Part shown: positions 1 to 6,987 of the stretch, piece after piece
Position numbering within the stretch: the stretch's first letter is position 1
Layout: every line of letters starts with the position of its first letter
DNA from: UBA1450 sp964452355
Lineage (GTDB): Bacteria > Patescibacteriota > Microgenomatia > UBA1406 > GWC2-37-13
Length of the DNA: 64,000 nucleotides
NCBI GenBank assembly: GCA_964452355.1
Contig: CAYVKV010000001.1
Coordinates: forward strand, 1 to 64,000
Direction of reading: 5' to 3'
Program-made: the position numbers and the translations under genes
The notes under the pieces: model-generated
The model's database searches: none
Told to the model about the DNA's origin: nothing
Seen by the model: the letters and a program-made list of their open reading frames with translations, nothing else

Positions 1-71
1 TTCATACCGTTTCCTATCTGAAAAGTGTATACCATGTGCTGACCTCCCTACACTTTCGTTAAACATTTCTC

Positions 72-101
72 TTGACAACATGATGCGAGACTGAGTAATA
101 T
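72..101 (+). promoter_or_regulatory. Sigma70-type promoter, near-leaderless
   Basis: TTGACA at 72-77 is followed after 18 bp by TAATAT at 96-101. The ATG of the next small gene is at 107, so transcription would start at or next to the start codon. No Shine-Dalgarno sequence fits in between. Nothing else recognisable lies in bases 1-71. Confidence 0.6.
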
Positions 102-106
102 AAATT

Positions 107-229
107 ATGGCACTTACAAAACAACAAACGAGTCGAATAAAACGACATGTGGGAGAAATGGCTTTTATTGGAGCGATCATTCTCATCCTTTGGGCAGTCA
201 TTTCGATCGCAAAATCACAAGGACTGTAA
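107..229 (+). CDS. Small single-span membrane protein, 40 aa
   Basis: The reading frame encodes 40 residues. The N-terminal part is basic (TSRIKRHVG) and is followed by one hydrophobic stretch (AFIGAIILILWAVISIA) long enough to cross the membrane, so a cytoplasmic N-terminus is likely. A consensus-like promoter sits directly upstream and supports expression. I do not recognise the family. It lies 46 bp upstream of a DNA-binding protein gene on the same strand, which has its own TATAAT at 259-264. Confidence 0.5.
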   Translation: MALTKQQTSRIKRHVGEMAFIGAIILILWAVISIAKSQGL

Positions 230-275
230 CTCCTATCCTATTCACTTCAAAGTTTGTATATAATCAGATGCACGT

Positions 276-572
276 ATGATGATTCATGTAGCTGATCTTC
301 GATTTGATACCGATACTCATGAAGTATCTCGTGCATCAAAGCCAATTCATTTGACCAAACAAGAACTAAAACTTCTTCAGTTTCTTCTCGATCATAAAGA
401 TAAATCGGTTTCAAGAGAACAAATACTAAGTCACATCTGGCACGGAGCGGGTACCATGAAAACCAGAATTGTTGACGTGTACATTGGATATCTTCGAAAA
501 AAAATCGATCTCGATTTTGATAAAAAACTCATCAATACGCTCCACGGAAAAGGATACATGATCACCTCTTGA
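276..572 (+). CDS. Stand-alone OmpR/PhoB-type winged-helix DNA-binding protein
   Basis: The 98 residues make up the C-terminal effector domain of OmpR-family response regulators. The recognition pattern is LTKQELKLLQFLLDHKDKSVSREQILSHIW, then VDVYIGYLRKKI and a final GKGYMI wing. There is no receiver domain, so it cannot be phosphorylated in the usual way. TATAAT at 259-264 gives a very short leader. A second ATG follows at once (279). The gene runs convergently into the VIT1-type gene with only 4 bp between the stops. It may act alone, or with a receiver encoded elsewhere; the only histidine kinase in the window is at 14.2-15.6 kb. Confidence 0.75.
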   Translation: MMIHVADLRFDTDTHEVSRASKPIHLTKQELKLLQFLLDHKDKSVSREQILSHIWHGAGTMKTRIVDVYIGYLRKKIDLDFDKKLINTLHGKGYMITS

Positions 573-576
573 GAGA

Positions 577-1320
577 TTATATTCGGAAAAATGTTCCAAC
601 AAAAAAGGCTATAGCAGCAGAGGTTCCTCCTACAAGTAGTATCTCACCAATTGTTCGGAAAATGGCTTCTTTCGTCACTTTCCACCGTAAGAGTCCAAGG
701 AGAAACAGCGCACTTGCCGTCGCAATGATCGCGTACAGAAAGGTGTTGCTATCTCCTGGGGTGATAATAAACGGAAGAAGCGGGATCGTACCAAATGAAA
801 TAAATGCGAGAAACGTTGCAATCCCATTGAGCCAAGGATTTTCCCCTTCAGGGCTCGACATCTCAAGCTCGTATCTCATCATAAAATCTGCCCAATAGTC
901 TTTGTTTGTTGCATAAATATCTACCAGTTGGTGAGCCTGTTCTTTGGTAAACCCCTTCTCAGAAAGAAGTTCAACACTTTCCGCACGTTCCATTTCTGGA
1001 TTATGCTCAATTTCATTCACTTCCTTCAACTTATGTTGGCGATATTGATCCTGATCAGCGCGAACCGCAAGAAAATTCCCTAAGCCCATTGAAGCGCCAT
1101 CTGCAAAAAGGTTTGCAAGTCCAAAGAGCAGAACCGTCAAATAACCAAGTTCTCCCAGTTGCACGCCTGCACCTGCCCCAGCAAATCCGGCAACAACCGC
1201 AAATGTTGTCACAATCCCATCGTTTCCACCGTACACAATTTCTTTCAAATATTCAGCAAAAGGAGATTGTCTATGCTCTTCTGCAATGTGTCTTTCAAGG
1301 TCGCGACGAGTGTAACGCAT
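577..1320 (-). CDS. VIT1/CCC1-family iron/manganese transporter
   Basis: The 247-residue membrane protein carries the family signature EIVYGGNDGIVTTFAVVAG near residue 28, followed by a second helix and the LADGASMGLGNFLA motif near residue 73. Acidic and Met-containing segments lie in the middle (residues 95-155), and about three hydrophobic helices follow. Members of this family move Fe(II) or Mn(II) out of the cytoplasm. The start codon at 1320 is 27 bp from the divergent truB start, so both promoters share a very small region. It is one of several metal transporters in the first 14 kb. Confidence 0.85.
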   Translation of the reverse strand: MRYTRRDLERHIAEEHRQSPFAEYLKEIVYGGNDGIVTTFAVVAGFAGAGAGVQLGELGYLTVLLFGLANLFADGASMGLGNFLAVRADQDQYRQHKLKEVNEIEHNPEMERAESVELLSEKGFTKEQAHQLVDIYATNKDYWADFMMRYELEMSSPEGENPWLNGIATFLAFISFGTIPLLPFIITPGDSNTFLYAIIATASALFLLGLLRWKVTKEAIFRTIGEILLVGGTSAAIAFFVGTFFRI

Positions 1321-1347
1321 GATATATTATAGCAGTGAGATAAAATA

Positions 1348-2118
1348 ATGAACAGAATCATTCTTATAAACAAGCCCATCAGCATCACTCCTCTTCAAAC
1401 CATACGGATGCTGCAATCGCTCAATCCTGAACTTGAAGGGAAGAAAATCGGCTATGCCGGACGCCTTGACCCGATGGCTGAAGGACTTTTGCTGTTATTA
1501 ATTGGTGATGAGAATAAAAAACGTAAAGAATATGAGCAACTTCCGAAAACGTACGACTTCGAAGTACTTCTTGGACTTGAAACAGATAGTTATGACGTTC
1601 TTGGATTGATACAACGAGTTGACAATGCAACTCTATTGCAAGATATCAATAGAACCGTCAATTCTTTGCTGGTATCATATATTGGCTCTTGGGAACAGCC
1701 ATACCCCCCCTATTCCGCTGCACGAGTCAAAGGAAAACCGTTGTATTATTGGGCACGGGAAGGAAAAATTGATCAAGTGATAATTCCCCGTAAAAAAATC
1801 TCAATTTACTCGCTTGAGCTCAACAAAGTCACAACGGTGAATCTTTCAGATATATATCCTGAAGTAGTCTCAAGAATTCAGTCAGTTGAAGGAGAATTTC
1901 GCCAAAAAGAGATACTTTCTCGTTGGAAAGAAGTTTTTATCAGTAATCCGCATCTCAAGCTTATCAAACTCTCCTGCACCATCTCCTGTTCAAGTGGCGT
2001 ATATGTACGCTCCATCGCCAATTCAATTGGAAAAACCTTGAACGTCGGAGGAATTGCCCTTTCGATCAAGCGAACGAAAATTGGGTCATATACTCTTCAG
2101 GAAGCTCTCTATCTTTAA
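1348..2118 (+). CDS. truB: tRNA pseudouridine(55) synthase TruB
   Basis: The protein isomerises U55 of tRNA to pseudouridine. The catalytic motif GYAGRLDPMAEGLLLL lies at about residues 36-51, and the Asp in RLD is the expected nucleophile. The NKPISITPLQTI segment near the N-terminus replaces the common NKPxGxTS form. PPYSAARVKGKPLYYWAREG and the C-terminal CSSGVYVRSIANSIG are further TruB hallmarks. At 256 residues it is near the short end of the family and has no obvious PUA extension. A TATTAT element lies at about 1325-1330. It ends 4 bp inside the convergent DUF1761-like gene. Confidence 0.93.
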   Translation: MNRIILINKPISITPLQTIRMLQSLNPELEGKKIGYAGRLDPMAEGLLLLLIGDENKKRKEYEQLPKTYDFEVLLGLETDSYDVLGLIQRVDNATLLQDINRTVNSLLVSYIGSWEQPYPPYSAARVKGKPLYYWAREGKIDQVIIPRKKISIYSLELNKVTTVNLSDIYPEVVSRIQSVEGEFRQKEILSRWKEVFISNPHLKLIKLSCTISCSSGVYVRSIANSIGKTLNVGGIALSIKRTKIGSYTLQEALYL

Positions 2119-2510
2119 ATAAGATAATACAAGATCGAGCTCATTGCTAAAATTCCCGCAAGCTGATATCCACCATCAACAAGAGTGAGAAGCATTGGTT
2201 TTTGCTGATACATATTATTCACAAATATTGATGTACCTGAGAAGCCGAGCCACAACATCCCGCCGAGGCTCACCGCTTGAACAATCGTACTCACCTCAAA
2301 CTCAACTATGAGGTAGTTTAGAACTGATGCCATAACAAATGCAGCAGCAGCGCTACTGACAAATGCAGCGGTCATTCTTTCCCGATCCATTTTGTCAAAA
2401 TCAAGTTTGACCAATTTTTGCCACACCTTTCCTAAAAAAGCACCCGAGTACCAAAACGTGCCAATAATCATATACGCAACCATCGAAAGTAATATTCCTC
2501 CAATAGACAT
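2115..2510 (-). CDS. DUF1761-like four-helix membrane protein
   Basis: I chose the ATG at 2508-2510 because a GGAGG sits at 2519-2523 on the coding strand. The longer frame up to 2660 would add a polar segment without similarity. The 131-residue product begins MSIGGILLSMVAYMIIGTFW and contains four hydrophobic helices. GTFWYSGAFLGKVW near the start is typical of DUF1761 proteins. The function of the family is not known. It is convergent with truB, with a 4-bp overlap, and divergent from the Fet4-like gene. Confidence 0.7.
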   Translation of the reverse strand: MSIGGILLSMVAYMIIGTFWYSGAFLGKVWQKLVKLDFDKMDRERMTAAFVSSAAAAFVMASVLNYLIVEFEVSTIVQAVSLGGMLWLGFSGTSIFVNNMYQQKPMLLTLVDGGYQLAGILAMSSILYYLI

Positions 2511-2599
2511 AGTATTATCCTCCAATACGATCAATTTATAATGTAACGACCATTCATTATATGATATCTTGTTCTCATTATTTATATTACAATCATTAT

Positions 2600-2995
2600 A
2601 TGATAAATGAAAAATTTCGTTTGTTTGCACAAAAAATATCTCAAATTGCAGGGAAGCCACTCACATTTCTCATTGCTGTTGCTGTAATTGTTTCGTGGGG
2701 TTTTTCAGGGTCATTTTTCAATTATTCAGACACATGGCAACTGGTGATAAATACAAGTACCACCATCATCACCTTTCTTATGGTTTTTATCATTCAAAAT
2801 ACCCAAAACCGTGATGCAAAGTCAATTCAGCTTAAGCTTGATGAGCTTATCCGTTCAACTAAAACTGCGCGTAACTCGCTTCTTGATCTCGAAAACCTCG
2901 AGGACGATGAAATTGATCGATTGAGCGAAGAATTTCAGGCACTGTACCAAAAGGAAATGAAGCGGAGAGGAAGATCAAAAAACGGATCTTTTTAG
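2600..2995 (+). CDS. Low-affinity iron permease (Fet4-like) family membrane protein
   Basis: The ATG at 2600 gives 131 residues (MINEKFRLFAQKISQIAGKP). Two transmembrane helices follow: FLIAVAVIVSWGF and TIITFLMVFIIQNTQNRDAKS. The second, with its NTQNRDAKSIQLKLDELI tail, is the hallmark of the short bacterial low-affinity iron permease-like family (PF04120). The C-terminus is a charged helix (about residues 95-131). Actual iron transport by such short bacterial members is unproven. It is convergent with the next gene and overlaps it by 4 bp. Confidence 0.75.
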   Translation: MINEKFRLFAQKISQIAGKPLTFLIAVAVIVSWGFSGSFFNYSDTWQLVINTSTTIITFLMVFIIQNTQNRDAKSIQLKLDELIRSTKTARNSLLDLENLEDDEIDRLSEEFQALYQKEMKRRGRSKNGSF

Positions 2996-4206
2996 TTAGG
3001 TTCAATAAGCGACGGTAGAGTAAGAGGGCAAGACAAACCAATACATATTCTTCGACTGAAAATTACCTGCTCCAAGGTCCACACAATCGCAAGAACCGCA
3101 ACAACGAGTATCAATCCGATAACTGCAGCCTGAATTCGATTTCGCGCATCTGCTACCGAATCCTTGTCTCCGCCACTCGTGATCCATGCGAGAGCTCCAC
3201 GAAGAAGGTAAAATAATGTAGTAAGTCCCGCGATTGCAAAAAACGCACGGAGCGCAAAGGTCAAAAGATCACCAAGTGTTGGAATTTTGAATCCAAGCTC
3301 ATCAGTGTTAATGCTCAATCCTTCCTGCACCATCTCCTCTTGACTGAGCACAGTCGTTGAGATTGCAGTTCGATCAATCCCTGATGTATCAAGTACTGTT
3401 GAGATGGGTTCGCTCGTGTCGCCCAAAAGCACAATTGCCTTTTCAGAAACATCAATTTCTCGGATCGGACCTTCTGCTGCAACGTTCCATACAGTGAGTT
3501 CTCCGGTTGGCAATAAAAATGAAGCTACATAGTTTCTTCCAACACCATTTACTTCGGTAAATTCTCCAGCCACATATAGTCTATTTTTATAAATAGCCAT
3601 ATCGTTCACCGTTCCATTGAGCTGGGGGTTCCATGAAGAAATAACCCTTTTTTCCGTATCATAGGATGCCAGAAACTGCTTGTCTGTATCAACCATTTGT
3701 GTAAAAGATCCTCCAATAAAAACCGTATTTTCAAACTGCGCAAATGTATTTACCGGAAAATTTGTTCCGGTATAATCAGTCAGTATTTTTTGAGTACCAA
3801 TATCAAAAATGGCACTATTCTTTTGGAGAACTCCATCAACCATCTCAAATGATCCTCCAATAAACAACAGATTTTTGCCCATTTCCATATCAAACACCGG
3901 ACCATCAGTATCTATTTGCCAATAGGCAAACCGTTTATCCTTTAAATTAAGGATAATCATGTTATTTCGCTCAACCAATGGACCATCATTCAGTTGTGCT
4001 TCAGAAAAATCGCCGGATATAAAATATACGTTTTCTTGTTGAATTTTGTCAGAAACGGTCCCATCGATTTGTACAACCATTTCATTTGAGGCTTGATTTT
4101 GTGCATCAAAAAGGGCACCCTCTGCATTGACGGGGCTGTGAATCGTCAATCCAAGGACTGAGAGAAATAGCGCTACTGCAAGACAAATATTCAATAACTT
4201 TTTCAT
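2992..4206 (-). CDS. Beta-propeller-like protein fused to a VirB2/TrbC-type pilin domain
   Basis: The 404-residue protein starts with a signal peptide (about residues 1-28, cleavage after VNA). Residues of about 45-270 contain four or more repeats ending in GGSF/GEFTxVNG-like turns (LLFIGGSFEMVDG, VFIGGSFTQMVD, LYVAGEFTEVNG), resembling secreted delta-60/DUF5122 propeller repeats. Residues of about 300-404 form a two-helix VirB2/TrbC-like domain: GFKIPTLGDLLTFALRAFF, GALAWITSGGDKDS and EQVIFSRRICIGLSCPLTLP. That last part is the same domain as in the tandem pilin genes at 50.0-52.2 kb, but it has diverged in sequence. A large exported module fused to a pilin core would display the propeller outside the cell; this role is inference. 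Confidence 0.8.
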   Translation of the reverse strand: MKKLLNICLAVALFLSVLGLTIHSPVNAEGALFDAQNQASNEMVVQIDGTVSDKIQQENVYFISGDFSEAQLNDGPLVERNNMIILNLKDKRFAYWQIDTDGPVFDMEMGKNLLFIGGSFEMVDGVLQKNSAIFDIGTQKILTDYTGTNFPVNTFAQFENTVFIGGSFTQMVDTDKQFLASYDTEKRVISSWNPQLNGTVNDMAIYKNRLYVAGEFTEVNGVGRNYVASFLLPTGELTVWNVAAEGPIREIDVSEKAIVLLGDTSEPISTVLDTSGIDRTAISTTVLSQEEMVQEGLSINTDELGFKIPTLGDLLTFALRAFFAIAGLTTLFYLLRGALAWITSGGDKDSVADARNRIQAAVIGLILVVAVLAIVWTLEQVIFSRRICIGLSCPLTLPSLIEPN

Positions 4207-4278
4207 AGATAATAAATTTATTAGCCTATAATATTATAACACACTTTCCTTTTAATTCCTTCTGATACAATCAATTTT

Positions 4279-4626
4279 ATGGGATATAGTCGTACATATC
4301 AAGGAATTATTTGGACCAATCATTCGTTAGAACGGCTCAAAGCTCGGAAAATCCCACAAGAATATGCGTGGAAAACATTTCGCTTCCCCGATGGCTCGAA
4401 ACAAGGTAAATCTGGTGGCAGTCAAGAATTTACAAAAAAAATTGATTCCTATTCAGTGACGATCATAGCAAAGCAAAATGACCGAAAAGAATGGATCATT
4501 CTATCTGCATGGATCGACCCACCAATACAAGGATCGATTGATGTTAAAGAACGACATAAAACAAAAGACTCTACTTTATCCTGGCTTATCAGAGCAATCT
4601 TTAAAATGTTTCGAAAAGCCACTTAA
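4279..4626 (+). CDS. DUF4258-like small protein
   Basis: The 115-residue protein begins with IIWTNHSLERLKARKIPQEYAW, matching the conserved start of DUF4258 and related RelE-fold-like proteins (T-x-H-x-x-x-R-x-x-x-R-x-I). A core beta region (SYSVTIIAKQNDRKEWIILSAW) follows, and the C-terminal tail is basic. Similar proteins occur both as lone housekeeping-like genes in CPR genomes and as toxin-like proteins. No antitoxin-like partner is visible next to it, so I do not call a toxin. Confidence 0.6.
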   Translation: MGYSRTYQGIIWTNHSLERLKARKIPQEYAWKTFRFPDGSKQGKSGGSQEFTKKIDSYSVTIIAKQNDRKEWIILSAWIDPPIQGSIDVKERHKTKDSTLSWLIRAIFKMFRKAT

Positions 4627-4639
4627 TTCCCCCTCTCTC

Positions 4640-4668
4640 TTGATCATTCCTGTATATGCAGGTACAAT
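4640..4668 (+). promoter_or_regulatory. Putative promoter of the superoxide dismutase gene
   Basis: TTGATC at 4640-4645 and TACAAT at 4663-4668 are 17 bp apart, 32 bp upstream of the superoxide dismutase ATG at 4701. No clear Shine-Dalgarno sequence precedes that ATG. Confidence 0.45.
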
Positions 4669-4700
4669 GAGTACTGGAGTTACTATTTACCCCTTTTCTT

Positions 4701-5282
4701 ATGTCACATCAATTACCAAACCTTCCATACGATTTTTCCGCACTCGAACCACATATCGATACCCAGACGATGCAAATTCATCACGACAAACACCATGCAA
4801 CGTATATTGCAAAATTAAATGCAGTTGTTGAAAAAAATCCATCACTTGATGGAAAAGATCTTGTTGAACTTATGAAAACGGTTGACACATTGGGACTTTC
4901 TGAAGCGGACAAAATGGGATTTATCAATCATGGGGGAGGACATCTCAATCATTCATTTTTTTGGGAAAATATGAGTCCGGAAAAACATGTTGATGAGGCG
5001 TTGACAGAAAGAATTAAATCAACATTTGGATCGGTAGAATCATTTAAAGAAGAGTTCAGTAATGTCGCCACTCTCCGGTTTGGTTCGGGCTGGGCATGGC
5101 TGGTAGACAGTGCGGGGGAACTCAAGATTTACTCAACCGCGAATCAAGATTCGCCATACCTCAAAGGAGACACACCTCTCATCGGACTTGATGTCTGGGA
5201 ACATGCATACTATCTCAAATATCAAAATTTGAGACCTGATTATATTAAAGCATGGTGGAATGTGCTAAAGGTGTTGGAGTAG
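4701..5282 (+). CDS. sodA: Superoxide dismutase, Mn-type or cambialistic
   Basis: The 193-residue enzyme converts superoxide to oxygen and hydrogen peroxide. All four metal ligands are visible: the His of MQIHHDKHHATY, the His of GGHLNHSFFW, and Asp and His of DVWEHAYYLKYQN. GSGWAWL and NQDSP are present. The Gly in NHGGGHLNH together with the Gln in NQDSP fits the manganese form rather than the iron form, but metal choice cannot be settled from sequence. It is followed 2 bp later by the convergent cyclase gene. Confidence 0.93.
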   Translation: MSHQLPNLPYDFSALEPHIDTQTMQIHHDKHHATYIAKLNAVVEKNPSLDGKDLVELMKTVDTLGLSEADKMGFINHGGGHLNHSFFWENMSPEKHVDEALTERIKSTFGSVESFKEEFSNVATLRFGSGWAWLVDSAGELKIYSTANQDSPYLKGDTPLIGLDVWEHAYYLKYQNLRPDYIKAWWNVLKVLE

Positions 5283-5284
5283 GC

Positions 5285-5911
5285 TTATTTTAATAACACC
5301 ACTCGCGCCGGCGCTCCGTCAATACCTACGTATTTGAGCGGAAAAGCAACAAGCGTATATTCTCCCGGTTCAACCTGTGAAAGATCAATCCCCTCAATGA
5401 TCGGAATATCTTTTTCTAAAAGCAATGTATGAGGTCGATTGTCAGTTGATCCTTTTTGCTTTATCGAAAGATAGTCTATCCCCACAAGCTTTACTCCTGA
5501 GTCTGCAAGATACTTTGCTCCTTCGGGTGAAAGATACACAAAATCAGGATGAAATTCGTCAAATCCTCGCAAAGAATTGGTTGTTTTAAGAAGTATTCGC
5601 TCTCCTGCTAATATCGAATGCGTTTCGAGCGTATCTTTCAAAACTGAGTTTGCATCTCCCGTACAATCGATGACCCGACACGGACCCATAAACACATCAA
5701 GCGGCAGATCAGTGATGCTTTTTCCATTGTCTATTGCATGTTTTGGCGCGTCAATATGTGTTCCATTGTGAGATCCTGAGGTAATTTTTGAAATAATAGA
5801 TTTACTTGCCTCACTTCTTATTTCCTCAATTTCAATCTGAGGATTTCCGGGATATACAATGGTTTTTTCAGTTAATGGGATTGAGATGTCTATGATTTTT
5901 GAATAGTTCAT
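5285..5911 (-). CDS. Cyclase / kynurenine-formamidase-like metal hydrolase
   Basis: I use the ATG at 5909-5911, giving MNYSKIIDISIPLTEKT, the usual start of this family; the frame extends to 5950 but without similarity. The 208-residue protein has the metal-binding signature HNGTHIDAPKH at about residues 49-59, and a C-terminal GIDGAPARVV. The fold (PF04199) includes bacterial arylformamidases and polyketide cyclases. The kynurenine pathway is not visible here, so the substrate is unknown. An imperfect inverted repeat lies immediately upstream (5943-6015). Confidence 0.8.
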   Translation of the reverse strand: MNYSKIIDISIPLTEKTIVYPGNPQIEIEEIRSEASKSIISKITSGSHNGTHIDAPKHAIDNGKSITDLPLDVFMGPCRVIDCTGDANSVLKDTLETHSILAGERILLKTTNSLRGFDEFHPDFVYLSPEGAKYLADSGVKLVGIDYLSIKQKGSTDNRPHTLLLEKDIPIIEGIDLSQVEPGEYTLVAFPLKYVGIDGAPARVVLLK

Positions 5912-5942
5912 AAATTTATGAATATGTAATAATCTGAGCGAA

Positions 5943-6015
5943 GTAACCAAAATTTTAGAGCGAGTTCGGGTATGTATTAAAACAATGTTAACTCGCGAGT
6001 AAAATTTTCGGTTAC
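5943..6015. repeat. Long imperfect inverted repeat upstream of the cyclase gene
   Basis: The left arm at 5943-5966 (GTAACC-AAAATTTTA-GAGCGAGTT) matches the reverse complement of the right arm at 5990-6015 (GTAACCG-AAAATTTTA-CTCGCGAGTT), apart from two inserted bases and a short mismatch. The 23-bp middle is AT-rich. On the minus strand this would form a long hairpin in the leader of the cyclase gene. It could be a regulatory RNA element or a relic of a small inverted-repeat element. Confidence 0.6.
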
Positions 6016-6030
6016 GAGTGCATTAAATGG

Positions 6031-6051
6031 ATCCTGAACCAAGTTCAGGAT
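6031..6051 (-). terminator. Hairpin downstream of gnd
   Basis: ATCCTGAAC (6031-6039) and GTTCAGGAT (6043-6051) are perfect complements around a 3-base loop. The hairpin sits 12 bp past the gnd stop on the minus strand. No strong U tract follows, so it may be a dispersed palindromic repeat unit rather than an intrinsic terminator. I see no second copy in this window. Confidence 0.45.
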
Positions 6052-6063
6052 GACAACATTCAC

Positions 6064-6978
6064 TTACTTTTTCACACTATGTCCGCCAAACTGTCCCCGG
6101 AGCGCCGACACTACTTTGCCGATATAACTTGGTTTTTCTTGTGACTGCACGCGAAACTCGTATGAATCTTTGATCACTGGAGCTGGTTCTCCCATTTCTT
6201 TTGCAGTTTCCACCGTCCATTTTCCTTCTCCACTATGATTTATTGATCCGGATATGGCTTCAAGATCAGGTCCAAATTCCTTATACGCTTTCGCAAGCCA
6301 TCCAATAAGTCTTGATTCGATAACACTTTTTTGATTGTAAATTCGTGCAACTTCGCCCATATCGAGGTGAAAATCTGATTGTTTCATCACATTAAACCCC
6401 TCTCCAATCGCCTGCATCATCCCATATTCGATGCCATTATGCACCATTTTTACAAAATGCCCCGCTCCTACCCCTTCAAAATGTGCGTATCCATTTTCAA
6501 CTGACACATCTTTATATAACTCTTCAAGTTGTGAAAAAAGTTCTTTTGAGCCTCCAATCATGAGACAGGCGCCACTTCGTGCCCCATCAGGTCCTCCTGA
6601 CACTCCAATATCAACATACTGAATTCCTTTTTCTGAAAGTTTTTCAGCCCGGAGCGCGTCATCTTTATAAAATGAGTTTGCAGCATCTATTATGATATCT
6701 CCTTCGTTTAAATAGTGAGAAACGCCATCACTTCCAAAAATAGCTTCTTCCGTCGCTCCACCTGCTGGGAGCATGAGCAAAATAATTTTTGGTTTTTGTT
6801 CAAATTTTGAGACTAATTCTTGATATGAGTACGCAGGAATCATTCCTTCTTTTGCAGCTTGATCAACCTTTTCTCGGGATCGATTCATGACAATAACTCG
6901 CCATCCTTTTTCATTGAACTTCTGCGCCAGTCCCCTTCCCATCTTTCCCAGTCCCACAATGCCAATTTCTTTATTCAT
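6064..6978 (-). CDS. gnd: 6-phosphogluconate dehydrogenase, short (GndA/YqeC-like) form
   Basis: The enzyme oxidatively decarboxylates 6-phosphogluconate to ribulose 5-phosphate. The N-terminal Rossmann motif is GIVGLGKMGRGLAQKFNEKG with an MNRS segment that would contact the cofactor phosphate. The substrate region GVSGGPDGARSGACLMIGG and the catalytic GHFVKMVHNGIEYGMMQ follow at about residues 128-190. The C-terminal domain is short, so at 304 residues it belongs to the smaller class than the ~470-residue enterobacterial enzyme. It follows zwf by 9 bp in one operon. Confidence 0.93.
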   Translation of the reverse strand: MNKEIGIVGLGKMGRGLAQKFNEKGWRVIVMNRSREKVDQAAKEGMIPAYSYQELVSKFEQKPKIILLMLPAGGATEEAIFGSDGVSHYLNEGDIIIDAANSFYKDDALRAEKLSEKGIQYVDIGVSGGPDGARSGACLMIGGSKELFSQLEELYKDVSVENGYAHFEGVGAGHFVKMVHNGIEYGMMQAIGEGFNVMKQSDFHLDMGEVARIYNQKSVIESRLIGWLAKAYKEFGPDLEAISGSINHSGEGKWTVETAKEMGEPAPVIKDSYEFRVQSQEKPSYIGKVVSALRGQFGGHSVKK

Positions 6979-6987
6979 AAGAGTAAA

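Noticed and set aside
4279..4626. RelE-type toxin
   Set aside because: Only DUF4258-like similarity is visible and there is no antitoxin gene beside it.
5912..5950. Longer start for the cyclase gene
   Set aside because: The extra 13 residues have no family similarity and would run into the inverted repeat; the internal ATG matches the family start.
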